Source of the DNA: JAYQKL01 sp049889415
Lineage (GTDB): Bacteria; Pseudomonadota; Alphaproteobacteria; RS24
Reading direction: 5' to 3'
Length of the DNA stretch: 64,000 nt
Assembly (NCBI GenBank): GCA_049889415.1
Contig: JBMHDL010000006.1
Location: forward strand, 62,001 to 126,000
The notes under the pieces are model-generated. The model did not search any database. It saw nothing but the letters and a program-made list of their open reading frames with translations, and was not told the DNA's origin. Positions 25,822 through 34,076 of the stretch are shown piece after piece. Positions within the stretch are counted from its first letter, which is position 1. Every line of letters begins with the position of its first letter. The position numbers and the translations under genes are program-made.

Positions 25822-26619
25822 ATGACTGAAACAAAAAGTGAAGATAAAATCCTGGTTGACGTTAATGGCTCGGTCGCGACCATCACCATAAATGACCCGG
25901 CCAATTCCAACGCTTTTACACGGCAAATGTTTCGTGACTTCCACCATGCCGTCAATCAGGTTGAGGCGGCACCCGACGTGCGGGCCGTCATCATTACCGG
26001 CAACGGCAAAAACTTCTCTGCCGGGGCCAATCTGCGCGACCCCGAAAAACCCGGGCCGCATTTCCGAACCTCCGACACGTTGATGACGGAAATTTTTCCG
26101 GGCATTGAAAGCATTTCCAAATCCGATAAAATTTTCATCGCCGCGGTCAATGGGGCAACCTCCGGCGTATCCGGCGCCATGGTGCTGAACTGTGACCTCG
26201 CCGTCATGTCGGAGGACGCCTATATGCATCAGCCCTTCATGGCGATTTCCCTGGTGCCGGACGGCGGCATGCATTGGCACTTGCTGCGCGAGCTGGGCTA
26301 CAAGCGAGCCATGTCAATGATCCTGAACTGTGAAAAACTGCCTGCACAGGATTGCCTGAGCGCCGGCATCGTCAATCAGGTTGTCCCGCGGGATAACCTG
26401 CTGGAGGCAGCCAATGCCATGGCCCGGGCCATTGCCGCCGGGCCGCCATTGGCGCAAAAGGCGACAAAACGCATCCTGCGCGAGGCCGCCGGGCAAAGTT
26501 TTGAACAAAACTTCATGATGGAAACTTTTGAGCAAAACGCCTTGATGAGTTCCCATGACTGCCTAGAGGGTGTCACGGCGTTTTTTGAAAAACGGGCGCC
26601 GGCTTTTAAAGGCAAATAG
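25822..26619 (+). CDS. Crotonase-fold protein, possibly an enoyl-CoA isomerase
   Basis: The 265-residue protein has SVATITINDPANSNAF, NFSAGANLRD and AVNGATSGVSGAMVLNCDLAVM. Both canonical hydratase glutamates are missing (Gly in SGAMV, Phe in QPFMAI). The SLVPDGGMHWHLLRELGYKRA block strongly resembles the protein at 23458-24243, suggesting a duplication. A PaaG-like isomerase reaction is possible but not shown. AGGGGGAAGA precedes the ATG at 25822. It is divergent from an acyl-CoA dehydrogenase, so a joint role in fatty or aromatic acyl-CoA breakdown is plausible. Confidence 0.8.
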   Translation: MTETKSEDKILVDVNGSVATITINDPANSNAFTRQMFRDFHHAVNQVEAAPDVRAVIITGNGKNFSAGANLRDPEKPGPHFRTSDTLMTEIFPGIESISKSDKIFIAAVNGATSGVSGAMVLNCDLAVMSEDAYMHQPFMAISLVPDGGMHWHLLRELGYKRAMSMILNCEKLPAQDCLSAGIVNQVVPRDNLLEAANAMARAIAAGPPLAQKATKRILREAAGQSFEQNFMMETFEQNALMSSHDCLEGVTAFFEKRAPAFKGK

Positions 26620-26620
26620 G

Positions 26621-27205
26621 CTATTTGGCGATCGTGCCCCGCAGGGTCAGGGGCAGCATGGCAAGCATGAAGCCACCGGTCAAAGGCGGCATGACGAAAA
26701 CCCTGAAATAGACCCAATGCTGCTCGCTCAAAACCCGCCAGGCCAGCTCGTTGGCCAACGCCGCAAACAGGAAAAACAGCCCCCAGCGCAAGCTCAGCAA
26801 ACGCCAGGTTTCAGGCGTGAGATTGAACTGGGTACCGAAAAAGACCTCCATCATGGCCTTGTTACGCATCAGCCCGCCAAGCAGGACAAAGGACAGGACA
26901 AAGCTGAATACGCTTGGCTGGACTTTGATCAAAAGATCTTCCTGCACCAGCACCGCCGTTATGGTCATGGCACCGGACAGCACAGTCGAGAAAATCACAA
27001 ACCGCGCCACGCGCTTTTCAACCAGCCAGTAGGCAACCAGACTCAGGACGGTTGCTGAAAGAGTCGCCATGGCGGCATAAAAGAGCCCCCCATGCTCATA
27101 GGCGAAGAAAAACACACACAACGGAATAATTTCGCCGAACATGGAGACCAGACGCATCTGTCTGACCTTGTCCATAAGCGTCAAAGTTTCGGTTTGGTTC
27201 GACAT
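26621..27205 (-). CDS. yciB: YciB / intracellular septation protein A family
   Basis: The 194-residue membrane protein has five or so hydrophobic segments. Family blocks are MFGEIIPLCVFFFAYE, the FVLLGGLMRNKAMMEVFFG loop, LSLRWGLFFLFAALANELAWR and VYFRVFVMPPLT. YciB/IspZ proteins sit in the inner membrane and influence envelope synthesis or septation. The ATG at 27205 has AAAGGG 7 bases upstream; a GTG two codons earlier is less likely. Its stop lies 1 base from the stop of the convergent crotonase gene. Confidence 0.85.
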   Translation of the reverse strand: MSNQTETLTLMDKVRQMRLVSMFGEIIPLCVFFFAYEHGGLFYAAMATLSATVLSLVAYWLVEKRVARFVIFSTVLSGAMTITAVLVQEDLLIKVQPSVFSFVLSFVLLGGLMRNKAMMEVFFGTQFNLTPETWRLLSLRWGLFFLFAALANELAWRVLSEQHWVYFRVFVMPPLTGGFMLAMLPLTLRGTIAK

Positions 27206-27274
27206 CAGCACACCCTTTCGACCCTAAATCAAATAGGGCGGCGCAGGGTTGAAACCAGCATCAAGGTTTGAGAG

Positions 27275-28450
27275 TCAGTCTTCTAGATTAAAGGTCAGGC
27301 CGGCATTGGCGACCAGACGCTCGATCAATTTCCCGCCCATGGCCGGTGCTGATGTCTGAATGCCGCCCGGTGTTTCAGGGCAGTCCAGCGCCAGACAGAC
27401 GGCGCTTTCCGCCAGCATTTTTGAGGTTGAACCGTAACCTGGGTCCATGTCACCGGTGACACCAGCTTTGATGATCTCGCCATCCGGCATTTGGCCGACA
27501 AACAGAACATCATAATTGCCGGCTTCACGACTCTCCTTGGACGGGCCCTCGCCCGGTTGCGGCACATCACCGGCCAGCATATCCATACCGGCAACCATTT
27601 CGGCAACCGCTTTCCCCTCCTCGCCAGGGCCAGCCATCATCATTTCGTCATAGACAAAATCCTCGCCATAGGCATGACCCGTCAAAAGGTTGGAGCGGTG
27701 AATATTTTTTGTGTTGATCGGCGCCATGATGAACGGAGCCAACCAACTGCCCAACAGCTCATCCTCGCAGACCTTGTTACCGGCCGGTTGTTCCGGCCCC
27801 TGAAAGCCGTCGCACAGGGCGAACGGGTCAACCATGCGGGTGAAAATTTCCGGCTCCGCTTCAAGCCGCTTCAGGCTGCCAAGAAAGGACGCCACTGTTC
27901 CGCCGGAAAACTCGCCGTTCATCGCTCGCACCCGGCAGCGCACCCGCGGTGCCGGAGCGCCGTATTTCTCTTTGGCGGCATTTTGCAGATAAAACACGCC
28001 AAGATCGAAAGGCACTGAGTCAAAACCGCAGGAAAACACAATGCGGGCCCCGGTTTCCCTGGCCCGTGCATCATGCGCTGCAATCATGTCATACATCCAT
28101 AGCGGCTCGCCGGTAAGGTCTACATAATCGACCCCCATATCAGCGCAGGCCGCAACCACAGCTGAGCCATATTGCTGATAAGGGCCGACCGTCGTCAGCA
28201 GCACATCCGTGCGCGCCACCATCGCTTTCAGGCTAGCTTCATCATCCGTATCGGCCGTCACCAGCGGCGTATCAGCCGGCAGGCCCAGCTCATTCCTGAC
28301 CGCCGCCAGTTTTTCGGCACTGCGGCCGGCCATGGCCCAGCGCACGCCCTGGTCCTGCCCATATTGCTTGTGCATATACTCCGCAACCAGCCGCCCGGTA
28401 AAACCGCTGGCGCCGAAAATGATGACATTAAATTCATTTTGATCAGACAT
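27275..28450 (-). CDS. Saccharopine dehydrogenase-like NAD(P)-binding reductase
   Basis: The 391-residue protein starts with a Rossmann motif IIFGASGFTGRLVAEYM. It continues with AGRSAEKL, VLLTTVGPYQQYG, VDYVDLTGEPLW and SCGFDSVPFDLGVFYL. This is the Sacchrp_dh_NADP group that includes mycobacterial trans-acting enoyl reductase and many uncharacterised proteins. True saccharopine dehydrogenase is unlikely. The C-terminal part (GDMDPGYGSTSKMLAESAVCLALD) is also typical of this group. It lies among acyl-CoA genes, so a lipid substrate is a reasonable guess only. Confidence 0.78.
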   Translation of the reverse strand: MSDQNEFNVIIFGASGFTGRLVAEYMHKQYGQDQGVRWAMAGRSAEKLAAVRNELGLPADTPLVTADTDDEASLKAMVARTDVLLTTVGPYQQYGSAVVAACADMGVDYVDLTGEPLWMYDMIAAHDARARETGARIVFSCGFDSVPFDLGVFYLQNAAKEKYGAPAPRVRCRVRAMNGEFSGGTVASFLGSLKRLEAEPEIFTRMVDPFALCDGFQGPEQPAGNKVCEDELLGSWLAPFIMAPINTKNIHRSNLLTGHAYGEDFVYDEMMMAGPGEEGKAVAEMVAGMDMLAGDVPQPGEGPSKESREAGNYDVLFVGQMPDGEIIKAGVTGDMDPGYGSTSKMLAESAVCLALDCPETPGGIQTSAPAMGGKLIERLVANAGLTFNLED

Positions 28451-28613
28451 TGTTTCCCCCATGTGTGATTGCCGCCAAAGCTAATGCCTGTGGTCGGGTT
28501 TGGCAAATTCTAAATGACGTCTTAAGCCCGTGATGGCCCACAATATTAAGGCGCAAGACAACCATGGCGTTCTGTGTTATGTTAATTTGAGTTGCAAAAT
28601 AAAAAGAAAAAAC

Positions 28614-29411
28614 ATGCGCCTGTCTCATACATCCGCTTTTGTGCTGCTTTTGCTTGGCCAGGAGATTTATAAAACCCCGCTCGCGCGCGATTTTTTATCC
28701 CGTCTGGACCTCTCCGCCGGGCAGGCGCTTTTTGATCAGGTCATGGCATATTGGCCGCATTACGACCAAATCATCAAAAACCGCAAATATGCGGTCTTGA
28801 AACTGGTGGAAACCCTCCTGCTGGAAGGCCGCCTGCCGCACCAGATTATCATCGCTGCCGCCGGTATGGACGCCATGGGGCTGGAGATCATATCCCGCCA
28901 TCCCGGTACCCGGATTTATGAGTTGGATCAGGCCTTCATGACCGAAAAAGAGAAATTGGTGCCGCATGAACGCATGCATTACATCACATCTGATCTGACC
29001 CGTCATCAAACCTGCTTGGCGGCTTTGGCTGAAATGGGTTGGCAGGCGAGCCAACCCAGTCTGGTCATTTATGAAGGCATCAGCTACTACATCTCTACGC
29101 AGGAATTGCAAAGCCTGAACAAAGCCCTGGCTCCAGATTACGTTATCATCGATTACCTCAAGCCGCTGAGCCGGCTCAACGACATAGCTGTGCGGCGCGG
29201 TAATTTCATTTTTGACGCCATTCTCGGGGACGGCCAAAGCCTTGAAATTAGCCGATATGACATGCGCAAACTTGAAAAAACCCTCAGCCTGCCACGTCAC
29301 ACGCGCATGGGCATGGTGCGGCTTGAAAAAGAACGTAACAGTCGCAACCGCCTGTTCCCGACAGAGGCCCATGGCTGGATTGAAATCGGATTATTCGGTC
29401 CGGCGGGCTAA
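28614..29411 (+). CDS. Leucine carboxyl methyltransferase-family (LCM) SAM methyltransferase
   Basis: The 265-residue protein shows the LCM-type order: RKYAVLKLVETLL, motif I IIIAAAGMDAMGLEII, then an acidic YELDQAFM, the late motif LVIYEGISYYI and DYLKPLSR. Bacterial members methylate carboxyl groups or are polyketide-linked; the substrate here is unknown. I used the ATG at 28614; the upstream ribosome site is poor, and longer in-frame starts exist back to 28530. The last 21 bases overlap the convergent GIY-YIG gene. Confidence 0.7.
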   Translation: MRLSHTSAFVLLLLGQEIYKTPLARDFLSRLDLSAGQALFDQVMAYWPHYDQIIKNRKYAVLKLVETLLLEGRLPHQIIIAAAGMDAMGLEIISRHPGTRIYELDQAFMTEKEKLVPHERMHYITSDLTRHQTCLAALAEMGWQASQPSLVIYEGISYYISTQELQSLNKALAPDYVIIDYLKPLSRLNDIAVRRGNFIFDAILGDGQSLEISRYDMRKLEKTLSLPRHTRMGMVRLEKERNSRNRLFPTEAHGWIEIGLFGPAG

Positions 29412-29678
29412 TAATTCAGCCCGGAATTCCGGCTGTGTCCGCAGTTGTTTTTTTAAGGCCGCCTCACGCGACATGGCGGCACCTCGGGTTTTGAAGCTTT
29501 CACTATGCAAAAGCTCCCACTGCCGCCCACGGGTCGCCTTGGCACCCCGACCGGTATTATGCTTGTCGAGACGGGCCTGAATATCATGGGTCCAGCCCGT
29601 ATAAGTGCGCGGCCGCCCGCCTTTCGCACAATCACTCCAACTGCCCAAAACATAGACAAAACAGGGTGTCACATCCAC
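29391..29678 (-). CDS. GIY-YIG endonuclease-domain protein (YhbQ/UPF0213-like)
   Basis: The protein of about 95 residues is a single GIY-YIG domain: CFVYVLGSW, then TYTGWTHDIQARLDKHNTG, KATRGRQWELLHSE, the catalytic-type glutamate in AAMSREAALKKQLRTQ. Small members are common and poorly characterised; a DNA-repair role is possible. The start is uncertain: a GTG at 29678 with AGGGG 7 bases upstream, or GTG at 29672. A longer frame to 29864 would overlap the bioB start and is unlikely. Its 3' end overlaps the LCM gene. Confidence 0.75.
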   Translation of the reverse strand: MDVTPCFVYVLGSWSDCAKGGRPRTYTGWTHDIQARLDKHNTGRGAKATRGRQWELLHSESFKTRGAAMSREAALKKQLRTQPEFRAELLARRTE

Positions 29679-29788
29679 CGCACAACCCCTTTTCTGAATG
29701 TGGTTACTAAATCTTTGAAAAACTGTATCATGAGTTGCATATTTTGCGGCAATGCGTAAATTGGGCACATATTTTAGATCTGGATGAG

Positions 29789-30775
29789 ATGATGGACACA
29801 GCCAACCCCCCCCTGCGCCACGACTGGACCCGTGAGGAAATCCTCGCCTTGTTTGACCTGCCATTCAACGACTTGTTGTTTCAGGCGCAGACCGTTCATC
29901 GCCGATATTTTGACCCCAATCAGGTGCAAATGTGCCAATTATTGTCGATCAAGACCGGTGGCTGCCCCGAGGATTGCGGCTATTGCAGCCAGTCGGCCAG
30001 CGCCCCGACCGGATTGAAAGCCGGCAAGCTTATGGAAGTCGAAAAAGTCCTCTCGGAAGCGCAGCGCGCCAAAGAGAGCGGCGCCACACGCTATTGCATG
30101 GGCGCGGCCTGGCGCAGTCCCAAAGACCGTGACATGGAAGCACTGAAACTGATGATCAAGGGCGTGCGCGATATGGGCATGGAAACCTGCGCCACACTTG
30201 GCATGCTGACGCCGGAACAGGCACAGGAATTGTCCGATGCCGGGCTGGACTATTACAATCACAATATCGACACCTCGGAAGAGTTTTACGGCGAAATCAT
30301 CACCACCCGCACCTTCCAGGACCGGCTGGAAACCTTGGAAAATGTTCGCAACAGCGGCATGAAAGTGTGCTGTGGCGGCATTATCGGCATGGGAGAAAAA
30401 CTTATGGACCGCGCCGAAATGATCCGAACCCTCGCCAACCTTCCCGAACATCCGGACAGTGTGCCGATCAACCAGTTGATTGCCGTGCCCGGAACCAAAC
30501 TGGAAGAGGCCGCCCTGCCGCACCCGATTGATTTTGTCAAATGCATCGCCGTAGCGCGGATCACCATGCCGCGTTCCTCTGTCCGCCTGTCTGCGGGACG
30601 AGAGGAAATGAGTGACGAAATGCAGGCCCTGTGCTTTTTCGCCGGGGCCAATTCCATTTTTGTCGGCGATGAATTGCTCACCAAGGGCAATCCCGGTCGC
30701 GCCAAGGATGACGAGCTGATGCTCAAGCTTGGGGTTGAGGCCTTGCCGGCCTTTGAGGAACCGGCCATCAACTGA
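29789..30775 (+). CDS. bioB: Biotin synthase
   Basis: The 328-residue radical-SAM enzyme inserts sulfur into dethiobiotin. The SAM-cluster motif CPEDCGYCSQS (Cys near residues 60-67) is present. ATRYCMGAAWRSPKDRDM, YNHNIDTS and RITMPRSSVRLSAGRE (the arginine and cysteine region binding the auxiliary [2Fe-2S]) are also present. The start is one of two adjacent ATGs (29789/29792); an in-frame upstream extension lacks homology-like features. No bioF, bioD or bioA is adjacent. The stop lies 10 bases from the convergent regA stop. Confidence 0.95.
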   Translation: MMDTANPPLRHDWTREEILALFDLPFNDLLFQAQTVHRRYFDPNQVQMCQLLSIKTGGCPEDCGYCSQSASAPTGLKAGKLMEVEKVLSEAQRAKESGATRYCMGAAWRSPKDRDMEALKLMIKGVRDMGMETCATLGMLTPEQAQELSDAGLDYYNHNIDTSEEFYGEIITTRTFQDRLETLENVRNSGMKVCCGGIIGMGEKLMDRAEMIRTLANLPEHPDSVPINQLIAVPGTKLEEAALPHPIDFVKCIAVARITMPRSSVRLSAGREEMSDEMQALCFFAGANSIFVGDELLTKGNPGRAKDDELMLKLGVEALPAFEEPAIN

Positions 30776-30785
30776 TGCAGGAAAA

Positions 30786-31331
30786 TTATCGCGGAGCGCG
30801 TTTAGCGAGTATCCGCTGCAATGTGCGCCGGTGCATGTTGAGTCGGCGTGCCGTTTCCGACACGTTGCGGTCACAGAGCTCATAAACCCGCTGTATGTGT
30901 TCCCAGCGGACGCGGTCCGCCGACATCGGGTTCTCCGGCGGTGGCGCTTTGGTGTCAGGGTCGGCCTTTAATGCCGCCTCAATTTCGTCCGCATCTGCCG
31001 GTTTGGCGAGATAGTCAATAGCCCCTTTTTTGACGGCCTCCACCGCTGTTGCAATGTTGCCGTAACCGGTCAGCATGATGACACGCCCGTCCGGCCGAAC
31101 CGTCTGGATGGCCTCAATGACATCCATGCCGTTGCCGTCCAGCAACCGCATGTCAACAACCGCATAATCCGGCTTGACCTTTTGCGCCAGTGAGATGCCG
31201 CCGGACACCGTCTCCGAGGTGTGGACATCATAGCCGCGACGCTCCATCGCCCGTTCAAGACGGTTCAACCAAGCCGTATCGTCATCGACAATCAGCAAGG
31301 TGTTGCCCAATTCACTCTCCGCGTTGGTCAT
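30786..31331 (-). CDS. regA: Response regulator of the RegA/PrrA/ActR family
   Basis: The 181-residue regulator has a receiver domain with acidic pocket LLIVDDD and phosphorylation site Asp60 (YAVVDMRL). A proline-rich linker (TKAPPPENP) follows, then a Fis-type helix-turn-helix ending NMHRRTLQRILAKRAPR, which is nearly invariant in the RegA group. With RegB it controls respiration, photosynthesis, carbon or nitrogen fixation genes according to redox state. GGAG lies 5 bases before the ATG. It is downstream of regB on the same strand (51 bases between). Confidence 0.92.
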   Translation of the reverse strand: MTNAESELGNTLLIVDDDTAWLNRLERAMERRGYDVHTSETVSGGISLAQKVKPDYAVVDMRLLDGNGMDVIEAIQTVRPDGRVIMLTGYGNIATAVEAVKKGAIDYLAKPADADEIEAALKADPDTKAPPPENPMSADRVRWEHIQRVYELCDRNVSETARRLNMHRRTLQRILAKRAPR

Positions 31332-31382
31332 AATCACTCCACAAATCGCCGGATACCCGGCTTTGAGTAGTTATTTAGCTTT

Positions 31383-32723
31383 TTAGTCGTCGATTTCAAA
31401 CATTTCCCGCTGCCAGGTCAATGATATGACGGCGCCGGACAGGGGCGGCTTTTTATTTGATATCTCAATTTTGGCGCCGGTACGCTCCAACATGGTCTTG
31501 GCAATGAAAAACCCGAGTCCCATGCCTGATTGTGCCGTCATACTGCCCTTATTGGCCCGTGTGGTCAGCCAAGGCTCACCCAACCGAGACATCAATTCCG
31601 GTGCAAAACCTGGTCCGTCATCCGATATGACAATGGCCACATCCGTGCCGCTTTGCGTCACGTCAATGTGCACAGCGGTTGCAGCGAAATCAGAGGCGTT
31701 TTCAATTAAATTCCCGATGCCATAGATGATTTCAGCCTTGCGATAGACCATCGGTTCATTGTCATCAAAGAACTGGAAAGTCTTTATAATCTCAACATCA
31801 GGGCTGCCTGCTTCCTCGATCACACTGTCAATCAAGGCGGTCAGATTCATCTGCGAAAAGATTTGATCACTTTTGTCACCATCGGCTGTCAGGGATGTCA
31901 GGATTTCACGGCACCGTCGGGCTTCACTCTGGAGTGTGCGCAAATCCTCCGCATATTCTCCCTTGGCCAGCGGTGAGGATTGCAACTCCTTGGCAATCAG
32001 TCCGATGGTGCCGAGCGGTGTTCCAAGTTGATGCGCCGCCGCCGCTGCAAATCCGTCCAGAGCCGAAAGCCGGTGTTCACGCGCCAATACCTGCTGCAAG
32101 GCCGACGTTGCTGCCGTCATCCGCCGGCCCTCATGGCTGACCCGCCAAACATAGGTCGAAATGAAGACAAGGCCGAGCAACAGAGACATCCAGATGCCGA
32201 AAATGTACAAATCTGGTAGCATAGGCGGCATGTCCCCTTTCCACGGCAAAGGCAGGTGATAAACAGCCAATATTGAACTGAACACGGCCGCCAGACTGAC
32301 CAGAATCCAGGTTGTGCCCGCCGTCAAAATCGTGGCCGAAACGGTGACCGGTGCAAGAATAAGGAGTGCAAAAGGGTTCCCCAGCCCACCATTCAGATAC
32401 AGCAGCATGACCAGCTGTACCAGATCAAACCCCAGAAAAATCGCTGTTTCACGCACACTGAGCATGTGATTGGCCGGATATCTTAAAATCAGCCAGATAT
32501 TCAGTATCACGGACATGGAAATCACGGTTAGGCTTTCAATCAGCGGCAGTTTGTAGCCAAGCAGACCAGCCACCAGAATAATCGCCGCAAGTTGTCCGAT
32601 AATGCCCAGCCAGCGCAAAAAAATCTGCACCCGTAACATGACCCCGCCATCACGGGTCAGGTAAGACACTTCCCGCGTATCCTGCAAGGTGTCGTTCAGG
32701 GCGATGTCCGGTTTGTCGGACAT
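31383..32723 (-). CDS. regB: Redox sensor histidine kinase of the RegB/PrrB/ActS family
   Basis: The 446-residue kinase has about six membrane helices in residues 30-190. The quinone-sensing heptapeptide is GGLGNPF (112-118). The H-box is AAAHQLGTPLGTI with His231, and a redox-type cysteine lies in RRCREIL (Cys271), matching the conserved RegB Cys. An ATPase domain follows (ENASDFA, DDGPGF, GMGLGFFIAKTM). In the family, an oxidised quinone pool or cysteine disulfide lowers kinase activity. Its ATG is 3 bases after the ankyrin gene stop, so the unit is ankyrin-regB-regA. Confidence 0.93.
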   Translation of the reverse strand: MSDKPDIALNDTLQDTREVSYLTRDGGVMLRVQIFLRWLGIIGQLAAIILVAGLLGYKLPLIESLTVISMSVILNIWLILRYPANHMLSVRETAIFLGFDLVQLVMLLYLNGGLGNPFALLILAPVTVSATILTAGTTWILVSLAAVFSSILAVYHLPLPWKGDMPPMLPDLYIFGIWMSLLLGLVFISTYVWRVSHEGRRMTAATSALQQVLAREHRLSALDGFAAAAAHQLGTPLGTIGLIAKELQSSPLAKGEYAEDLRTLQSEARRCREILTSLTADGDKSDQIFSQMNLTALIDSVIEEAGSPDVEIIKTFQFFDDNEPMVYRKAEIIYGIGNLIENASDFAATAVHIDVTQSGTDVAIVISDDGPGFAPELMSRLGEPWLTTRANKGSMTAQSGMGLGFFIAKTMLERTGAKIEISNKKPPLSGAVISLTWQREMFEIDD

Positions 32724-32726
32724 GCC

Positions 32727-33317
32727 TTATTGCGCATCTTCCAGCAGCCGGACAAGATCCCGGTTGCGGGTTTCGCGGGCCCAGTCCAGCGCCGTACGTC
32801 CGGTCAAATCCGTATCCTCAAGATATGCACCCTTTTCGATGAGAAGTTTAACGGCCTCGTAATGCCCTTCCCGCGCGGCAATGATGATCGGCACCTCCTT
32901 GCGGGCCCCGGTTTTGTCGATATCCGCACCCCCTTCAAGCAGCATGTTCATAATCTCGACATAATTGCGTGCGGCAGCGGCCGTCAGCGGCGTGTGCTCA
33001 CTCGCACCGCGCTCGTCAAGACGGGCTTTGCGGTAAATCAGATATTGCACGACATTGGCATGGCCGGCCTCGGCGCCGATAACGATGACCGGATCGCCGT
33101 CACGACTGCGCAGATTGGGACTGAGCCCTTCAATATAACCCCGCTCCATAATACCGACATTACCGGTACGGGCACCATCAATCATGTCATTCTCCTTGAT
33201 GAACCCGCGGGACTGGGCCGAAGCGGTCGCTGCAGAAAAAAGCAGCAGTAATGCCGTCACCACCGTGATATGGCGGGACAAAGGGAATAAGGCGGAGTTT
33301 ATTGAGAGGAATTTCAT
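32727..33317 (-). CDS. Exported ankyrin-repeat protein upstream of regB
   Basis: The 196-residue protein has a signal peptide (hydrophobic core VVTALLLLFSAATASA, cleavage near residue 35). About four ankyrin repeats follow: DGDPVIVIGAEAGHANVVQYL, EHTPLTAAAARNYVEIMNML, KEVPIIIAAREGHYEAVKLL and GRTALDWARETRNRDLVRLL. Ankyrins bind proteins, so a periplasmic binding role is likely, partner unknown. Translational coupling with regB (3-base gap) suggests a connection to redox signalling or to the oxidase/SCO system encoded divergently. I know of no ankyrin as a standard RegBA component. Confidence 0.82.
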   Translation of the reverse strand: MKFLSINSALFPLSRHITVVTALLLLFSAATASAQSRGFIKENDMIDGARTGNVGIMERGYIEGLSPNLRSRDGDPVIVIGAEAGHANVVQYLIYRKARLDERGASEHTPLTAAAARNYVEIMNMLLEGGADIDKTGARKEVPIIIAAREGHYEAVKLLIEKGAYLEDTDLTGRTALDWARETRNRDLVRLLEDAQ

Positions 33318-33452
33318 ACGGGCTACTATGGTTAAATATGACAGGGACAGGAGACAGCAACCAATTTGGAAGACCGAATGTGTTGCTCATTTCGGCCTAT
33401 GATATAAATTGGTAAGCCAGAAAACAAGAAAGTTTGAGGAAATTCATACAAC

Positions 33453-34076
33453 ATGCCCGCCAACCGGAAACTCGTCTTTGCCAGCGCTTTTCTTCTGGTC
33501 TTATCAGTTCTGGCGGTTCTCACCGCCGGACTCATCAATAAGGCCGGCACGCCCGCCGCTTCGTCAAGCCTGCAAAAGCCGCCTGTCCCGCCGGCCGCCT
33601 TTGAACTTCTTGATGAAAACAACCGCCAGGTCACCCAGGCCAGCTATGCCGATACGCTCAAGCTGATTTATTTCGGCTTCACCTATTGTCCTGATGTCTG
33701 CCCCAACCAACTCAGCGTCATGGCCGAGGCCTTGGATCTTCTGGACGCCGAAACTTTGGCATCCGTCACGCCACTTCTCATCACCCTTGACCCGGAACGC
33801 GACACCGCCCAGACGATCAAAACCTATACAGATTTTTTTCATCCCAAACTGGTCGGCCTCACCGGGACACCCGGTCAAATCCAGCAGGCGGCAGCGCGGT
33901 TCAAAGTTTATTTCGCCAAGGTTGAAGACGACCTCAGCGCAGCGGACTACACCATTGACCATTCCTCCATCGTCTTTCTGATGGGGCGCGACAACGCTTA
34001 TCTCAAAGCCTTCACCTTCCGTGATACACCACAGGGCATTGCCGAGGCCATTCGCCGGGCGGCGCAGCAGGACTAA
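33453..34076 (+). CDS. senC: SCO1/SenC/PrrC-family copper chaperone
   Basis: The 207-residue protein has an N-terminal membrane anchor (about residues 8-28) and a periplasmic thioredoxin-like domain with the copper motif CPDVC (Cys79/Cys83, in FGFTYCPDVC). The third ligand His170 is in YTIDHSSIVFL. Such proteins deliver copper to cytochrome oxidase CuA or CuB sites. Linkage to RegBA is classical (prrBCA, regB-senC-regA). Here it is divergent from the ankyrin-regB-regA unit. The stop overlaps the convergent gyrB stop. Confidence 0.9.
   Translation: MPANRKLVFASAFLLVLSVLAVLTAGLINKAGTPAASSSLQKPPVPPAAFELLDENNRQVTQASYADTLKLIYFGFTYCPDVCPNQLSVMAEALDLLDAETLASVTPLLITLDPERDTAQTIKTYTDFFHPKLVGLTGTPGQIQQAAARFKVYFAKVEDDLSAADYTIDHSSIVFLMGRDNAYLKAFTFRDTPQGIAEAIRRAAQQD

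Noticed and set aside
28500..28520. Second ICE site upstream of the saccharopine-dehydrogenase-like gene
   Set aside because: Only the half TTCTAAA is present; the matching TTTAGAA half is missing.
29939..30883. 314-codon open frame opposite bioB
   Set aside because: It is a shadow of the biotin synthase and regA genes with low-complexity His/Gly-rich translation and no domain.
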